Below, in pieces: positions 16,993-25,588 of a stretch of DNA of 64,000 nt. A program made the translations under genes and the position numbers. Below the pieces are notes generated by a model. That model searched no databases and was not told where the DNA came from. It saw only the letters and a list, made by a program, of their open reading frames with translations. This DNA comes from Limnohabitans sp. 2KL-1 (lineage in GTDB: Bacteria; Pseudomonadota; Gammaproteobacteria; Burkholderiales; Burkholderiaceae_C): contig NZ_NESL01000005.1 of NCBI RefSeq assembly GCF_003063435.1, positions 124,001 through 188,000 of the forward strand. Reading direction: 5' to 3'. Numbering within the stretch: the first letter of the stretch is position 1; every line of letters begins with the position of its first letter.

Positions 16993-18258
16993 TCAAGCCC
17001 GCGTGGATGAGCGCGTGGCTTGGGGCAGCAACGTTGCCACCCGAATCAGGTCCAATCCGGTCTGCGTCCACACCGGGTCGGCCGCCGAGGCACGCCACAC
17101 CAGCAGCTTGTCCGCCAAGGGTGCCACGCTGGTCTGCGCCGGGTCCATCAGCAAAACCTGGCGGGCTTGACCCTTGTCGTTTTGTTCGGTCAGACGGCCC
17201 ACCCAATCCAGGTTGTGCAAAACCTCCAGCACCGGCCGAAGCTCGCCAGGGCCCACCCGCAATCGCGCGGCCAGATCATCGGTGCTGAAACCCCGCTGAG
17301 CCGTGGCCTTGGCCATGTTCAACTCGGACAACACCTCCAGCGCCAATCTGAAGCCCCAACCCGCGCCATCGGGCTTGCGCCACTCGGGCTGGCCCAACTC
17401 AGGCAAGCTCGAAGCCAGCACCGCACCCAGCAACACAATCAGCCAAGTGACATAAATCCAGACCAGCAAGATTGGCAGCGCCGCGAAAGCACCGTAAATG
17501 ACCGAATAGGTTGGCACCTGAAGAAGGTAAATGGCCAACAATTTTTTGGCCAGTTCCAGCGCCCCCGCCACAAACAAACCGGCCGTGATGGCGTGACGCC
17601 AGCGCACCCGGGTGTAGGGCACATAAAAATACAAACCACTCACGCAAGCGGTCAACAACACGAATTCGAAACTGTCGAGCAACCATCGGATGGAGCCCGG
17701 CAACACATCCACCACGTCGCGCGAAGCGGTGACCACATACGAGGTGATGGCCAGACTGGCCCCCAGAAACAAAGGCCCCAGGGTGATGGCCGACCAGTAC
17801 AGCAACACCCTTTGCGGCAAAGGCCGTTGCCGCTGCAGCCGCCAGATTTGACCCAGAGTGCGCTCAATTGTCACCATCAGGAAAACCGCCGACATCAGCA
17901 CCGCCACCAAACCGACCGACCCCAAACGGCTGGCCTTGCGGGAAAACTGGGTCAGGTAGCTGAGTACCTGCCGGGCGATGCTCTCGGGCACCAGACTCTC
18001 GATCAGCCAGCGCTGGATCGTGTCCTGAAACTTGCCAAACACCGGAAACGCGGCGAACACAGCCAAGCCCACCGCGAACAGCGGCACCAAAGCCAGCACC
18101 GTGGTGAAAGTGAGCGAACTGGCACTCACCCCCAGACGGGCATCGCGAAAGCGCTCGGCCAGAACACCGGCCATCTGACGCCAGGGAAAAACACTCAGCT
18201 CTTGCCACCACAGGTCCAGTTGTGCGCGCCAGGAGGTCTTTGTCAGGGGAGATTGCAT
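16993..18258 (-). CDS. YihY/BrkB-family inner-membrane protein
   Basis: This encodes 421 residues. The N-terminal ~280 residues form the YihY/BrkB domain: an amphipathic start, the SASSLTFTTVLALVPLFAV helix, and later the conserved GLYFYVPYTRVRWRHA and YGAFAALPILLVWIYVTW helices, with about six transmembrane segments. The C-terminal ~120 residues are soluble and look like a winged-helix-type extension (TDDLAARLRVGPGELRPVL) seen in proteobacterial members. An upstream-open frame of 143 codons overlaps the divergent gene and is rejected; the ATG at 18258 is preferred. The function is unproven; the family was once misassigned to RNase BN. Confidence 0.9.
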   Translation of the reverse strand: MQSPLTKTSWRAQLDLWWQELSVFPWRQMAGVLAERFRDARLGVSASSLTFTTVLALVPLFAVGLAVFAAFPVFGKFQDTIQRWLIESLVPESIARQVLSYLTQFSRKASRLGSVGLVAVLMSAVFLMVTIERTLGQIWRLQRQRPLPQRVLLYWSAITLGPLFLGASLAITSYVVTASRDVVDVLPGSIRWLLDSFEFVLLTACVSGLYFYVPYTRVRWRHAITAGLFVAGALELAKKLLAIYLLQVPTYSVIYGAFAALPILLVWIYVTWLIVLLGAVLASSLPELGQPEWRKPDGAGWGFRLALEVLSELNMAKATAQRGFSTDDLAARLRVGPGELRPVLEVLHNLDWVGRLTEQNDKGQARQVLLMDPAQTSVAPLADKLLVWRASAADPVWTQTGLDLIRVATLLPQATRSSTRA

Positions 18259-18270
18259 GCCCGGTATGAT
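18240..18270 (+). promoter_or_regulatory. Possible promoter giving a leaderless DUF2069 mRNA
   Basis: TATGAT (18265-18270) is a near-consensus -10 box ending nine bases before the ATG at 18280. TTGTCA (18240-18245) could be the -35, though the 19-base spacer is long. If used, transcription would start at or next to the start codon. Only 21 bases separate the two divergent start codons. Confidence 0.35.
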
Positions 18271-18279
18271 GCCACCGCA

Positions 18280-18711
18280 ATGAAGCCCAACACCACACCT
18301 CCAACCGACAACGCCCCCGAAATCACCCCGGCAGGCGTCGAATTCACCCGCTGGCTGGCCGTCGGCAGCCTGCTCGGTCTGATCGCCCTGGGCCTGCTGT
18401 GGGAGCTGTGGCTGGCCCCCTTGCGCGAAGGCGGCTCCTGGTGGGCCATCAAGGTCCTGCCTTTGTGCATCCCGCTGGCCGGTTTGCTGAAAAACCGCAT
18501 GTACACCTACCGCTGGGTCAGCATGCTGGTCTGGCTCTACTTCACCGAGGGCGTGGTGCGTGCCTGGGGTGACGCCTGGCCCTCGAACGTGTTGGCCGGC
18601 TTGCAAACCCTGTTGTGCACCAGCTTGTTTGTGGCTTGCGCCCTGCATGTGCGCATCCGCTTCAAAGCCGCCAAGGCCACAGGCCACTTTGTGCCCGTGC
18701 CCAGAGACTGA
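18280..18711 (+). CDS. DUF2069 membrane protein
   Basis: This encodes 143 residues with about four hydrophobic helices (residues ~25-47, 57-70, 80-95, 106-125), matching the small DUF2069 family of proteobacterial membrane proteins of unknown function. The motif LLWELWLAPLREGGSWW followed by KVLPLCIPLAGL is typical. The start is ATG 18280; the frame is open far upstream, but only because it runs antisense to the YihY-like gene. It is followed 44 bases downstream by an FAD-linked dehydrogenase gene, possibly co-transcribed. Confidence 0.85.
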   Translation: MKPNTTPPTDNAPEITPAGVEFTRWLAVGSLLGLIALGLLWELWLAPLREGGSWWAIKVLPLCIPLAGLLKNRMYTYRWVSMLVWLYFTEGVVRAWGDAWPSNVLAGLQTLLCTSLFVACALHVRIRFKAAKATGHFVPVPRD

Positions 18712-18755
18712 ACGCGCTTACCCGCCCCTTTAACGCTCACTGTCCGCTCTGCAAG

Positions 18756-20204
18756 ATGCCCATGAACGCCGTGCCTACATCCCATGCCGCCCTGATCACC
18801 CGGCTTCGCCAGATTTGCGGTGATGCCCATGTGCTGACCCACGACGACCCCGCAGCCGACCTGAGCGCCTGGGAGCAGGACTGGCGCAAACGCGTGACAG
18901 GTCGGGCACTGGCCGTGGTGCGACCCAACAACACACAAGAGGTGGCCAACGTGGTCAAGGCCTGCGCTGCAGCCAACACGCCCATCGTGCCGCAAGGCGG
19001 CAACACCGGGCTGGTGGTCGGCTCGGTGCCTGATGCTTCGGGCACCCAGGTGGTGCTGAGCCTGACGCGCATGAACGCCGTGCGTGCCATCGACAAGGAC
19101 AACCTGACCATCACCGTGGAGGCCGGTTGTGTGCTGCAAAACCTGCAGGCCGCAGCCGAGGGCGCGGGCTTGCTGTTTCCCTTGAGTCTGGGGGCCGAGG
19201 GCAGTTGCACGATCGGCGGCAACTTGGGCACCAACGCAGGCGGCACGCAGGTGGTGCGCTACGGCAACACCCGCGAGCTGTGCCTGGGCCTGGAAGTGGT
19301 CACCGCGCAAGGCGATGTCTGGCATGGCCTGACGGGCTTGCGCAAGGACAACACCGGCTACGACCTGCGCAACCTGATGATCGGCAGCGAAGGCACGCTG
19401 GGCATCATCACCGCCGCCACCATGAAGCTGTACCCGCAACCGGCCGCACAGCTGACCGCCTGGGCCGCAGTACCGAGCATGGAGGCCGCTGTGCAACTGC
19501 TGGGCCTGGCGCACCAGCGCCTGGGGCCGGGCCTGACGGGCTTTGAAGTCATGAACCAGTTTGCGCTGGGCTTGGTGGACAAGCATTTCCCGCAGCTGCG
19601 CGTACCCCTGTGGCAAGACAAGCCCTGGTGCGTGCTGCTGGAAAACTCCGACAGCGAAAACGAAGCCCATGCCCGCAGACAGTTTGAATCCCTGCTCGAA
19701 ACGGCTCTGGAACTGGGCTGCGTGACCGATGCCGTGGTGGCCGAAAGCATGGCGCAAGCCCGGGGCCTGTGGCACATCCGCGAAAGCATCACCCTGGCCC
19801 AGGTGGAAGAAGGCCTGAACATCAAGCACGACATCGGCATCCCGGTCTCGCGCATCCCCGCCTTTGTGCTGGAGACCGACGCCTTGCTGGCCCGCGAAGT
19901 GCCCGGTGTGCGCATGGTGGACTTCGGGCATCTGGGCGACGGCAACCTGCACTACAACGTGCAAGCGCCCGAAGGCGCCGATGGTCAGGCTTTTTTGCGT
20001 GACTTTGAAGATAAGGTGAACACCCTGGTGTTCGACCAGGTGGCCCGTTTCAAGGGGTCGATCAGCGCCGAACACGGCGTGGGTGAACTCAAGGTGGACA
20101 AACTGCCGCTCTACAAAGACCCCACGGCGCTGGCCATGATGCGGGCTGTTAAACAGGCCCTGGACCCGCAAAACATTCTGAACCCTGGCCGCGTCCTGGG
20201 CTAA
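18756..20204 (+). CDS. FAD-linked 2-hydroxyacid dehydrogenase (GlcD/D-lactate dehydrogenase-like)
   Basis: This encodes 482 residues. The PCMH-type FAD domain spans residues ~35-220 with the PP-loop QGGNTGLVVGSVPD, GGNLGTNAGGTQVVRYG and IGSEGTLGIIT. The C-terminal oxidase domain carries HLGDGNLHYNVQ, SAEHGVGELK and the terminal DPQNILNPGRVL. This is the GlcD/DLD/D-2-hydroxyglutarate dehydrogenase family; the exact substrate (glycolate, D-lactate or D-2-hydroxyglutarate) cannot be settled. No GlcE/GlcF partners follow, which argues against a full glycolate oxidase complex. Start MPMNAV (18756) is chosen; a second Met two codons on is possible. Confidence 0.92.
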   Translation: MPMNAVPTSHAALITRLRQICGDAHVLTHDDPAADLSAWEQDWRKRVTGRALAVVRPNNTQEVANVVKACAAANTPIVPQGGNTGLVVGSVPDASGTQVVLSLTRMNAVRAIDKDNLTITVEAGCVLQNLQAAAEGAGLLFPLSLGAEGSCTIGGNLGTNAGGTQVVRYGNTRELCLGLEVVTAQGDVWHGLTGLRKDNTGYDLRNLMIGSEGTLGIITAATMKLYPQPAAQLTAWAAVPSMEAAVQLLGLAHQRLGPGLTGFEVMNQFALGLVDKHFPQLRVPLWQDKPWCVLLENSDSENEAHARRQFESLLETALELGCVTDAVVAESMAQARGLWHIRESITLAQVEEGLNIKHDIGIPVSRIPAFVLETDALLAREVPGVRMVDFGHLGDGNLHYNVQAPEGADGQAFLRDFEDKVNTLVFDQVARFKGSISAEHGVGELKVDKLPLYKDPTALAMMRAVKQALDPQNILNPGRVLG

Positions 20205-20228
20205 AACGCAACATTGACACTCGAAACC

Positions 20229-21080
20229 ATGAACACCCCTGCCCGCCAACCTCATCGCCCTGTTCGCAGCCAATACGAAGATTTCATGCGCCACGTTTAC
20301 ACGACAGGCGTGCAAAAAGCTGACCGCACCGGCACGGGCACACGCAGCGTGTTTGGCCACCAAATGCGCTTTGACCTGAGCGAGGGCTTCCCGCTGGTGA
20401 CCACCAAAAAGGTCTTTTTGAAGGCCATCATCGTGGAGCTGCTGTGGTTTTTGCGCGGAGACAGCAATGTCAAATGGCTGCAGGAACGCGGCTGCACCAT
20501 CTGGGACGAATGGGCGCGTGAAGACGGTGACCTGGGTCCCGTGTACGGGGTGCAATGGCGCAACTGGCCCACACCCGGCGGCGGCCACATCGACCAGATC
20601 AGCGATGTGATGAAGACGCTCAAAGCCAACCCCGACTCGCGCCGCATCATCGTGAGCGCCTGGAACGTGGCTGAGCTGGACCAAATGGCGCTGATGCCCT
20701 GCCATGCCTTCTTCCAGTTCTATGTGGCCCCGGCGCAAAAGCCGGGTGACAAGCCCAAACTCAGCTGCCAGCTGTACCAACGAAGTGCCGACATTTTTCT
20801 GGGCGTGCCTTTCAACATCGCCAGCTACGCGCTGCTGACCCACATGGTGGCCCAACAGTGCGACATGGACGTGGGCGACTTCATCTGGACCGGTGGCGAT
20901 TGCCACATCTACGCCAACCACCATGAACAGGTGGAACTGCAGCTGAGCCGTGCGCCCATGGCCTACCCCACGCTCAACATCAAGCGCAAGCCCGATTCGA
21001 TCTTCGATTACGAATACGAAGACTTTGAAGTGCTGGGTTACGAATGCCATCCGGCCATCAAAGCGCCTGTCGCAGTCTGA
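20229..21080 (+). CDS. thyA: Thymidylate synthase
   Basis: This enzyme methylates dUMP to dTMP with methylene-tetrahydrofolate. It is 283 residues, with an N-terminal extension of about 15 residues over the E. coli length. Key blocks: [19 protein letters not shown], the [14 protein letters not shown] helix, [20 protein letters not shown] with the catalytic Cys, [20 protein letters not shown] and the C-terminal [14 protein letters not shown] five codons upstream is possible; the ATG at 20229 is preferred. It sits 11 bases before folA, the enzyme that recycles the dihydrofolate it produces. It is an ordinary thyA-folA pair. Confidence 0.97.
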   Translation: MNTPARQPHRPVRSQYEDFMRHVYTTGVQKADRTGTGTRSVFGHQMRFDLSEGFPLVTTKKVFLKAIIVELLWFLRGDSNVKWLQERGCTIWDEWAREDGDLGPVYGVQWRNWPTPGGGHIDQISDVMKTLKANPDSRRIIVSAWNVAELDQMALMPCHAFFQFYVAPAQKPGDKPKLSCQLYQRSADIFLGVPFNIASYALLTHMVAQQCDMDVGDFIWTGGDCHIYANHHEQVELQLSRAPMAYPTLNIKRKPDSIFDYEYEDFEVLGYECHPAIKAPVAV

Positions 21081-21091
21081 GGCCAGGCGGG

Positions 21092-21580
21092 ATGAAACTG
21101 CACCTCATTTATGCACGCGCCCGCAATGGCGTGATCGGCAATGACAACCAGATGCCCTGGCACCTGCCCGAAGACTTGGCGCACTTCAAGCGCGTCACGC
21201 TGGGCCAGCCGGTCATCATGGGCCGCAAGACCTGGGACTCCCTGCCCGCACGCTTTCGGCCACTGCCCGGTCGCGTCAACATTGTCGTGACACGCCAGAG
21301 CGACTGGCAAGCTGAAGGCGCGCTGCGTGCGGTATCCATCGACGAGGCCATGCGACTGTGTGGCGATGTGCCCGATGCCTGGATCATGGGCGGGGCCGAG
21401 ATTTACCGTCAGGCCGAGCCCCTGGCCAGCACGGCGGTGGTGACCGAGATCGACGCCGACTTTGAAGGCGATGCATACGCCCCCGAACTGGGTGAGCGCT
21501 GGCAGGAAATTCAGCGTGAATCCCATGTGGCGGCCAATGGCCTGCCCTTTTGCTTCGTCACTTACCAACACAACCTCTGA
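21092..21580 (+). CDS. folA: Dihydrofolate reductase
   Basis: This enzyme reduces dihydrofolate to tetrahydrofolate with NADPH. It is 162 residues, the normal chromosomal length. Landmarks: LIYARARNGVIGNDNQMPWHLPED with the Met20-loop region and catalytic Asp, VIMGRKTWDSLP for the cofactor, LPGRVNIVVTR, and AWIMGGAEIYRQ. The start at 21092 follows a GGCGGG-type site. It is downstream of thyA and ten bases upstream of a DUF4337 gene in the same direction. Confidence 0.97.
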   Translation: MKLHLIYARARNGVIGNDNQMPWHLPEDLAHFKRVTLGQPVIMGRKTWDSLPARFRPLPGRVNIVVTRQSDWQAEGALRAVSIDEAMRLCGDVPDAWIMGGAEIYRQAEPLASTAVVTEIDADFEGDAYAPELGERWQEIQRESHVAANGLPFCFVTYQHNL

Positions 21581-21590
21581 GGAAACACCC

Positions 21591-22163
21591 ATGTCCGGAC
21601 ACGGTTTTCACGTTCACGGCCCGCACGACCACGAGCTGGAGCACGCAGCCCAGGGCCATGGCGGCGAGCACACCAACAGCATCGCCATGTTCACCGCGAT
21701 CATTGCCACGGTGGGCGCGCTGTTTGGCTACATGGGCGGGGCCACCCAGGCCAACGCCGGCTTGTACAAAAACAACGCGGCCATCAAAAAGACCGAAGCC
21801 TCCAACCAGTGGAACTATTACCAGGCCAAAAGCAGCAAGCAAAACCTGAGCGAGCTGGCCATGGAATTAACCCCCGCCAAAAAAGACTTCTACCAGGACG
21901 AGATCAAGCGCTACAAGGGCGAAAAAGCCGAGATCAAGGCGGCTGCTGAAAAACTCGAAGCCGAATCCAAACACTGGGACGAGCAGTCCGACGAACAAAT
22001 GCACCAGCACCACCGCTGGGCACAGGCCACCACCGTGCTGCAAGTGGCGATCGCGATGGCCGCCATTGCTTTGTTGTCCAAAAAGAAATGGCTCGAGTTT
22101 GTGATGTACGGCGCAGGTGCCGTGGGTGTGGTGGTGGGCGTGCTGGCCGCACTGCACATCTGA
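21591..22163 (+). CDS. DUF4337 membrane protein
   Basis: This encodes 190 residues. A His-rich N-terminus (GHGFHVHGPHDHELEHAAQGHGG) is followed by a hydrophobic helix (IAMFTAIIATVGALFGYMGG), a long Lys/Glu/Ala coiled-coil region (residues ~60-140) and two closing helices (ATTVLQVAIAMAAIALL and LEFVMYGAGAVGVVVGVLAAL). This is the DUF4337 pattern. The His-rich start could bind metal, but that is inference. GAGGAAAC precedes the ATG at 21591. It ends the thyA-folA run, before a clear terminator. Confidence 0.85.
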   Translation: MSGHGFHVHGPHDHELEHAAQGHGGEHTNSIAMFTAIIATVGALFGYMGGATQANAGLYKNNAAIKKTEASNQWNYYQAKSSKQNLSELAMELTPAKKDFYQDEIKRYKGEKAEIKAAAEKLEAESKHWDEQSDEQMHQHHRWAQATTVLQVAIAMAAIALLSKKKWLEFVMYGAGAVGVVVGVLAALHI

Positions 22164-22186
22164 GCCATTTGAATCCCACGCTGAAC

Positions 22187-22221
22187 GCATGAGCGCATGA
22201 GCGCATGAGCGCATGCGCTCA
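22187..22221. repeat. Octamer tandem repeat ending in a 16-base palindrome
   Basis: GCATGAGC is repeated three times exactly (22187-22210). The last copy runs into the perfect palindrome TGAGCGCATGCGCTCA (22206-22221). It lies between the DUF4337 stop and its terminator, in non-coding sequence. Replication slippage may have built it. Confidence 0.7.
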
Positions 22222-22235
22222 GCGACTCATCTCAC

Positions 22236-22260
22236 AAGGCCTTTTCAGGCCTTTTTCTTT
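22236..22260 (+). terminator. Intrinsic terminator of the thyA-folA-DUF4337 run
   Basis: AAGGCC (22236-22241) and GGCCTT (22248-22253) form a stem with a 6-base loop, followed by a T-rich run (22252-22260). It works only on the plus strand. Its right arm extends into the last codons of the convergent glycosyltransferase gene. Confidence 0.75.
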
Positions 22261-24566
22261 GGGGGCGCAGCGTCGGTTTGTGTGCCACCGCAGTAGCCCC
22301 GCCACATCTGGCGCAGCACCCCCTCAAAGTCGCGGGTGTACTGGTCAATGTTCCAGGCCGGTGCCGCCTGCAGGCGCTCACGCAGGCCCTGCTTGAGGCC
22401 CAGCAAGGCCTGGCGGTCGCGGGCCATGGCGGCGGCAATGCGCACATAGTCGGCATCGGACTGCGCCACCCAGTCGCTCAGCCCGGCTGCCGTCATGAAG
22501 CTGGCCCCCATGCGCGAGACAAAGTTGCCCCCTGCCTTGACCACCACCGGCACCCCCATCCACAGCGCCTGCAAAGTCGTGGTGCCACCGTTGTAGGGGA
22601 CAGGATCGAGCGCGATGTCCACATCGGCGTATTCGGCCATCATCTCGGTCAGGCCCACCGGTCCCCGGAATTCCAGACGCTCGCGGGCGATGCCTTCGGC
22701 CTGAAAGCGCTGCGCAAAGGCCTCGACCGCGCCGTCGTCCTTGAAACTCGGAGCCTTGAGCAGCAGGCGTGAGCCCGGCACCTCTTTGAGCACCGCCGCC
22801 CAGAGCTTGACCGTGTGCGGCGTGAGCTTGGGCACGTTGTTGAACGAGCCGAAGGTCAAAGGACGCTCGGCGTGCGCCTGAACATAGTCCAGATACGGGT
22901 AGTCGGTTTCAGGCGCAAAGCAGAACACGCTGTTTGGCAAACGGGCCAGTTGCTCGGTGAACAGCCCTTCGCTGCCCACGGGGGCCACCACGGCATCGGC
23001 CACCAGCCAGTCGATGTTGGGCACGCCAGTCGACCCGGGATAACCCAAAAATGTGGCCTGCACTGGCGCAGCGCGCTGGCCGAACAGGCTCATGCGCTGC
23101 ATGCTGGTGTGGCCCGACAAGTCCAGCAGGATGTCGATGCCATCCTCTTCAATGCGGCGCGCCAGTTGGCTGTCGTTCCAGGTCGTCGCTTCCACCCAAC
23201 GGGCCACACGGCGTTTGGCCAACTGGGTTTGTTGGTCATAAGACACGCCCGTGAAATACATCGTGACTTCCACCGCCCGGTGGTCCAGCCTGGCCAGCAC
23301 CGGTTGCATGAAGATGTTGACCGGGTGCTGGTGGTGAAAATCGGCCGACACCAGACCCACACGCAATGGGCGTTCAGGCGTCTTGTCGTTTTTGAAACTG
23401 CTGAGGGCACGGGCGTTGTGGCCCAGGTGGGCAAACATCTCGCGGTGCAAATCGGCCACCTGCTGGGGGCTGAGCTGGTCGCTGTAGAGCGAACTCATGG
23501 CGGCACTCGAATGCATCTTGGAGCCATGGCCTTCTTCGTCGGCCAACTCTTTGTAAAGCCGCAAAGCCGTGTCGGCATCGCCCGTGCGCCCGGCCACGCT
23601 GGCGCGCATCGATTTGGCCCCCGGCTGCGGCGCAATGGCCTCGGCTTTGGCCAGCACCTCCAGCGCCTCTTGCATGTTCCAGCTCTCGGCCAGCGAATGG
23701 GCCAGGTTCCAGTGGGCGGTGTCGCTGTCCGGGTGCAACTCGACATTGCGCCGCAGCACCGCCTGCGCTTCTTGCCACAGGTTGTAGCGAAACGACAAAT
23801 CGGCCAGCCGCACCAGCGTGGCCTCGGATGTGCCCGCGCTGGCCCGCTCAAACGCACGGTGCCCGTCTTCGGTCATGCCCAGACGCATGAAGATGTCGCC
23901 CAGATCCATTTGCATCTCGGCGCGCTCGTTGACATCGACCGTCTCTGGGCGCAGACGCAGCACCAGCAAAGCCTGTCGCATCGCTTCGAGGGCACGGGAT
24001 GCGTCACCCCGCTCCAACCGGAATTTGGCCATGCGCCAATGCACCTGATGGTTGATCTGCGCCCCCGCCGCTGAGAGCGCACGGTGGTATTCGACCGCAG
24101 CGGCTTCCGGCTGGCCCTGGTCTTCCAGCAAACGGGCCAGCGACAACCGGGCTTCGTAGCGGGCAGGCATCAGCGCCATGGCCCGGCTGTAGCTGGCCAT
24201 GGCCTGCTGATGAACCCCCAATTGACGGCACAAATGACCCGCTTCCAGCCATCCGCTGTAGTTCGAGGGAAAGGTCTTGAGCAACAGCGCAAAACCGTCG
24301 CGAGCCGCCTGGTGATCGCCTTGCATGACCAGACAACGCACCCACTGCAAAGCCGCGGGCTCCATTTGAGGATCATCTTTCAGCGCAGCTTCGTAGGCCG
24401 CGCGCGCTGGAGCCCATCGCCCCGCCTTGAAATGGGCATTGCCCTGGTTAAACGCATCGGCAACAGCCTGACTCACTTCACGCACGGCGGATGAGGCGGG
24501 AGTGTCTGGCAATTCGGCAGCTGGGGTGTTGGTCATGAGCATGCATTCATCTGAATAAGCCCGCAT
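22245..24566 (-). CDS. TPR/O-GlcNAc-transferase-like (SPINDLY, GT41) glycosyltransferase
   Basis: This encodes up to 773 residues. The N-terminal half (residues ~35-370) is a chain of TPR-type helical repeats (for example FNQGNAHFKAGRWAPARAAY, GWLEAGHLCRQLGVHQQAMA). The C-terminal half (residues ~395-760) is a GT41 catalytic domain with RVGLVSADFHHQHPVNIF, LDLSGHTSM, FLGYPGSTGVPNIDW, FGSFNNVPKLTP and the donor-binding IALDPVPYNGGTTTLQALW. Eukaryotic relatives add O-GlcNAc or O-fucose to Ser/Thr of proteins; bacterial ones are mostly uncharacterised. It ends in a Lys-rich PPKKKA tail. Starts at 24566, 24542 or 24536 are all possible. Sequence before the start is notably AT-rich and probably holds its promoter. 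Confidence 0.92.
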   Translation of the reverse strand: MRAYSDECMLMTNTPAAELPDTPASSAVREVSQAVADAFNQGNAHFKAGRWAPARAAYEAALKDDPQMEPAALQWVRCLVMQGDHQAARDGFALLLKTFPSNYSGWLEAGHLCRQLGVHQQAMASYSRAMALMPARYEARLSLARLLEDQGQPEAAAVEYHRALSAAGAQINHQVHWRMAKFRLERGDASRALEAMRQALLVLRLRPETVDVNERAEMQMDLGDIFMRLGMTEDGHRAFERASAGTSEATLVRLADLSFRYNLWQEAQAVLRRNVELHPDSDTAHWNLAHSLAESWNMQEALEVLAKAEAIAPQPGAKSMRASVAGRTGDADTALRLYKELADEEGHGSKMHSSAAMSSLYSDQLSPQQVADLHREMFAHLGHNARALSSFKNDKTPERPLRVGLVSADFHHQHPVNIFMQPVLARLDHRAVEVTMYFTGVSYDQQTQLAKRRVARWVEATTWNDSQLARRIEEDGIDILLDLSGHTSMQRMSLFGQRAAPVQATFLGYPGSTGVPNIDWLVADAVVAPVGSEGLFTEQLARLPNSVFCFAPETDYPYLDYVQAHAERPLTFGSFNNVPKLTPHTVKLWAAVLKEVPGSRLLLKAPSFKDDGAVEAFAQRFQAEGIARERLEFRGPVGLTEMMAEYADVDIALDPVPYNGGTTTLQALWMGVPVVVKAGGNFVSRMGASFMTAAGLSDWVAQSDADYVRIAAAMARDRQALLGLKQGLRERLQAAPAWNIDQYTRDFEGVLRQMWRGYCGGTQTDAAPPKKKA

Positions 24567-24716
24567 TGTGTATTATTTTTGAATACAAAAAGCATTAATT
24601 TCATGATTCAAGGCGCCCAATACGAGAACTCTGTCATCCCTTTGAAGCATCGGCCAACAGATGGCCTGTGGGCTAAACTCATTGACCATCATGCCCAACG
24701 CCTGAAATAACCCCCC

Positions 24717-25499
24717 ATGAAAATTGCCACCTGGAATGTGAACTCGTTGTCTGTGCGCCTGCCGCAAGTGCTGGACTGGCTGGCCGCCAACCCGACCGAT
24801 GTGCTGGCCCTGCAAGAACTCAAACTCACCGACGACAAGTTCCCGGCCGCTGCCTTTGCCGAAGCGGGCTACCAGGCGCAATGGTTTGGCCAGAAAACCT
24901 ACAACGGCGTGGCGCTGATCTCCAAAGCCGAAGGCACTGACGTGGTGAAAAACATCCCCGGCTTTGAGGACGACATGTCCCGCGTGATCGCCGCCACCTA
25001 CCCGGACGGCGCTGGCGGCACGGTGCGGGTGATCGGTGCGTATTTCCCCAACGGCCAGGCCCCGGACAGCGACAAGTTCGTCTACAAAATGCGCTGGCTG
25101 GATGCGCTGCGCGACTGGGTCGTCAGCCAAATGCAGCAGCACCCGAACCTGGTGCTGCTGGGCGACTACAACATCACCTTTGACGAACTCGACATGTGGG
25201 ACCCGGTCGCGCTGGCGGGCACCATCCACTGCACCGACGCCGAGCGCGAAAAACTGCAGGCTCTGATCGGTTTGGGTCTGACGGACAGCTTCCGACTGTT
25301 TGAGCAGCCCGAAAAAAGCTACAGCTGGTGGGATTACCGCGAGTTTGCTTTTCGCCGCAACCGGGGCCTGCGCATCGACCACATTTTGATTTCAGAGGCA
25401 CTCAAAGCCAGGGCCGCTGCCTGTGTGATTGATCGACTGCCGCGCAAAAACGAACGCCCCAGCGACCATGCGCCGGTGGTGCTGACGCTGGCCGCATAA
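24717..25499 (+). CDS. xth: Exodeoxyribonuclease III
   Basis: This is an AP endonuclease and 3'-5' exonuclease of base-excision repair; 260 residues, usual length. Conserved blocks: MKIATWNVNSLSVRLP, LALQELKLTDDKFP with the metal-binding Glu, YNGVALISK, LLGDYNITFDELDMWDP (catalytic Asp/Asn), SYSWWDYREFAFRRNRGLRIDHILIS and the final SDHAPVVLTL with the catalytic His. The start is ATG 24717. It is divergent from the glycosyltransferase gene, with 150 AT-biased bases between. Confidence 0.97.
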   Translation: MKIATWNVNSLSVRLPQVLDWLAANPTDVLALQELKLTDDKFPAAAFAEAGYQAQWFGQKTYNGVALISKAEGTDVVKNIPGFEDDMSRVIAATYPDGAGGTVRVIGAYFPNGQAPDSDKFVYKMRWLDALRDWVVSQMQQHPNLVLLGDYNITFDELDMWDPVALAGTIHCTDAEREKLQALIGLGLTDSFRLFEQPEKSYSWWDYREFAFRRNRGLRIDHILISEALKARAAACVIDRLPRKNERPSDHAPVVLTLAA

Positions 25500-25588
25500 C
25501 CGGGCGTTTTGTGCTGAGGTCGGCCACAGGGCTGGCCAAACCGCTCGGCAACACAGGCCACCCTACCCACGCGGTTGCGGCCCCAGGC

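Noticed and set aside
15458..17206. 582-codon open frame on the minus strand
   Set aside because: Antisense to the P450 gene, which is confirmed by Cys390, ExxR and I-helix motifs.
18537..21050. 837-codon open frame on the minus strand
   Set aside because: Antisense to the FAD dehydrogenase and thyA; both of those are unambiguous.
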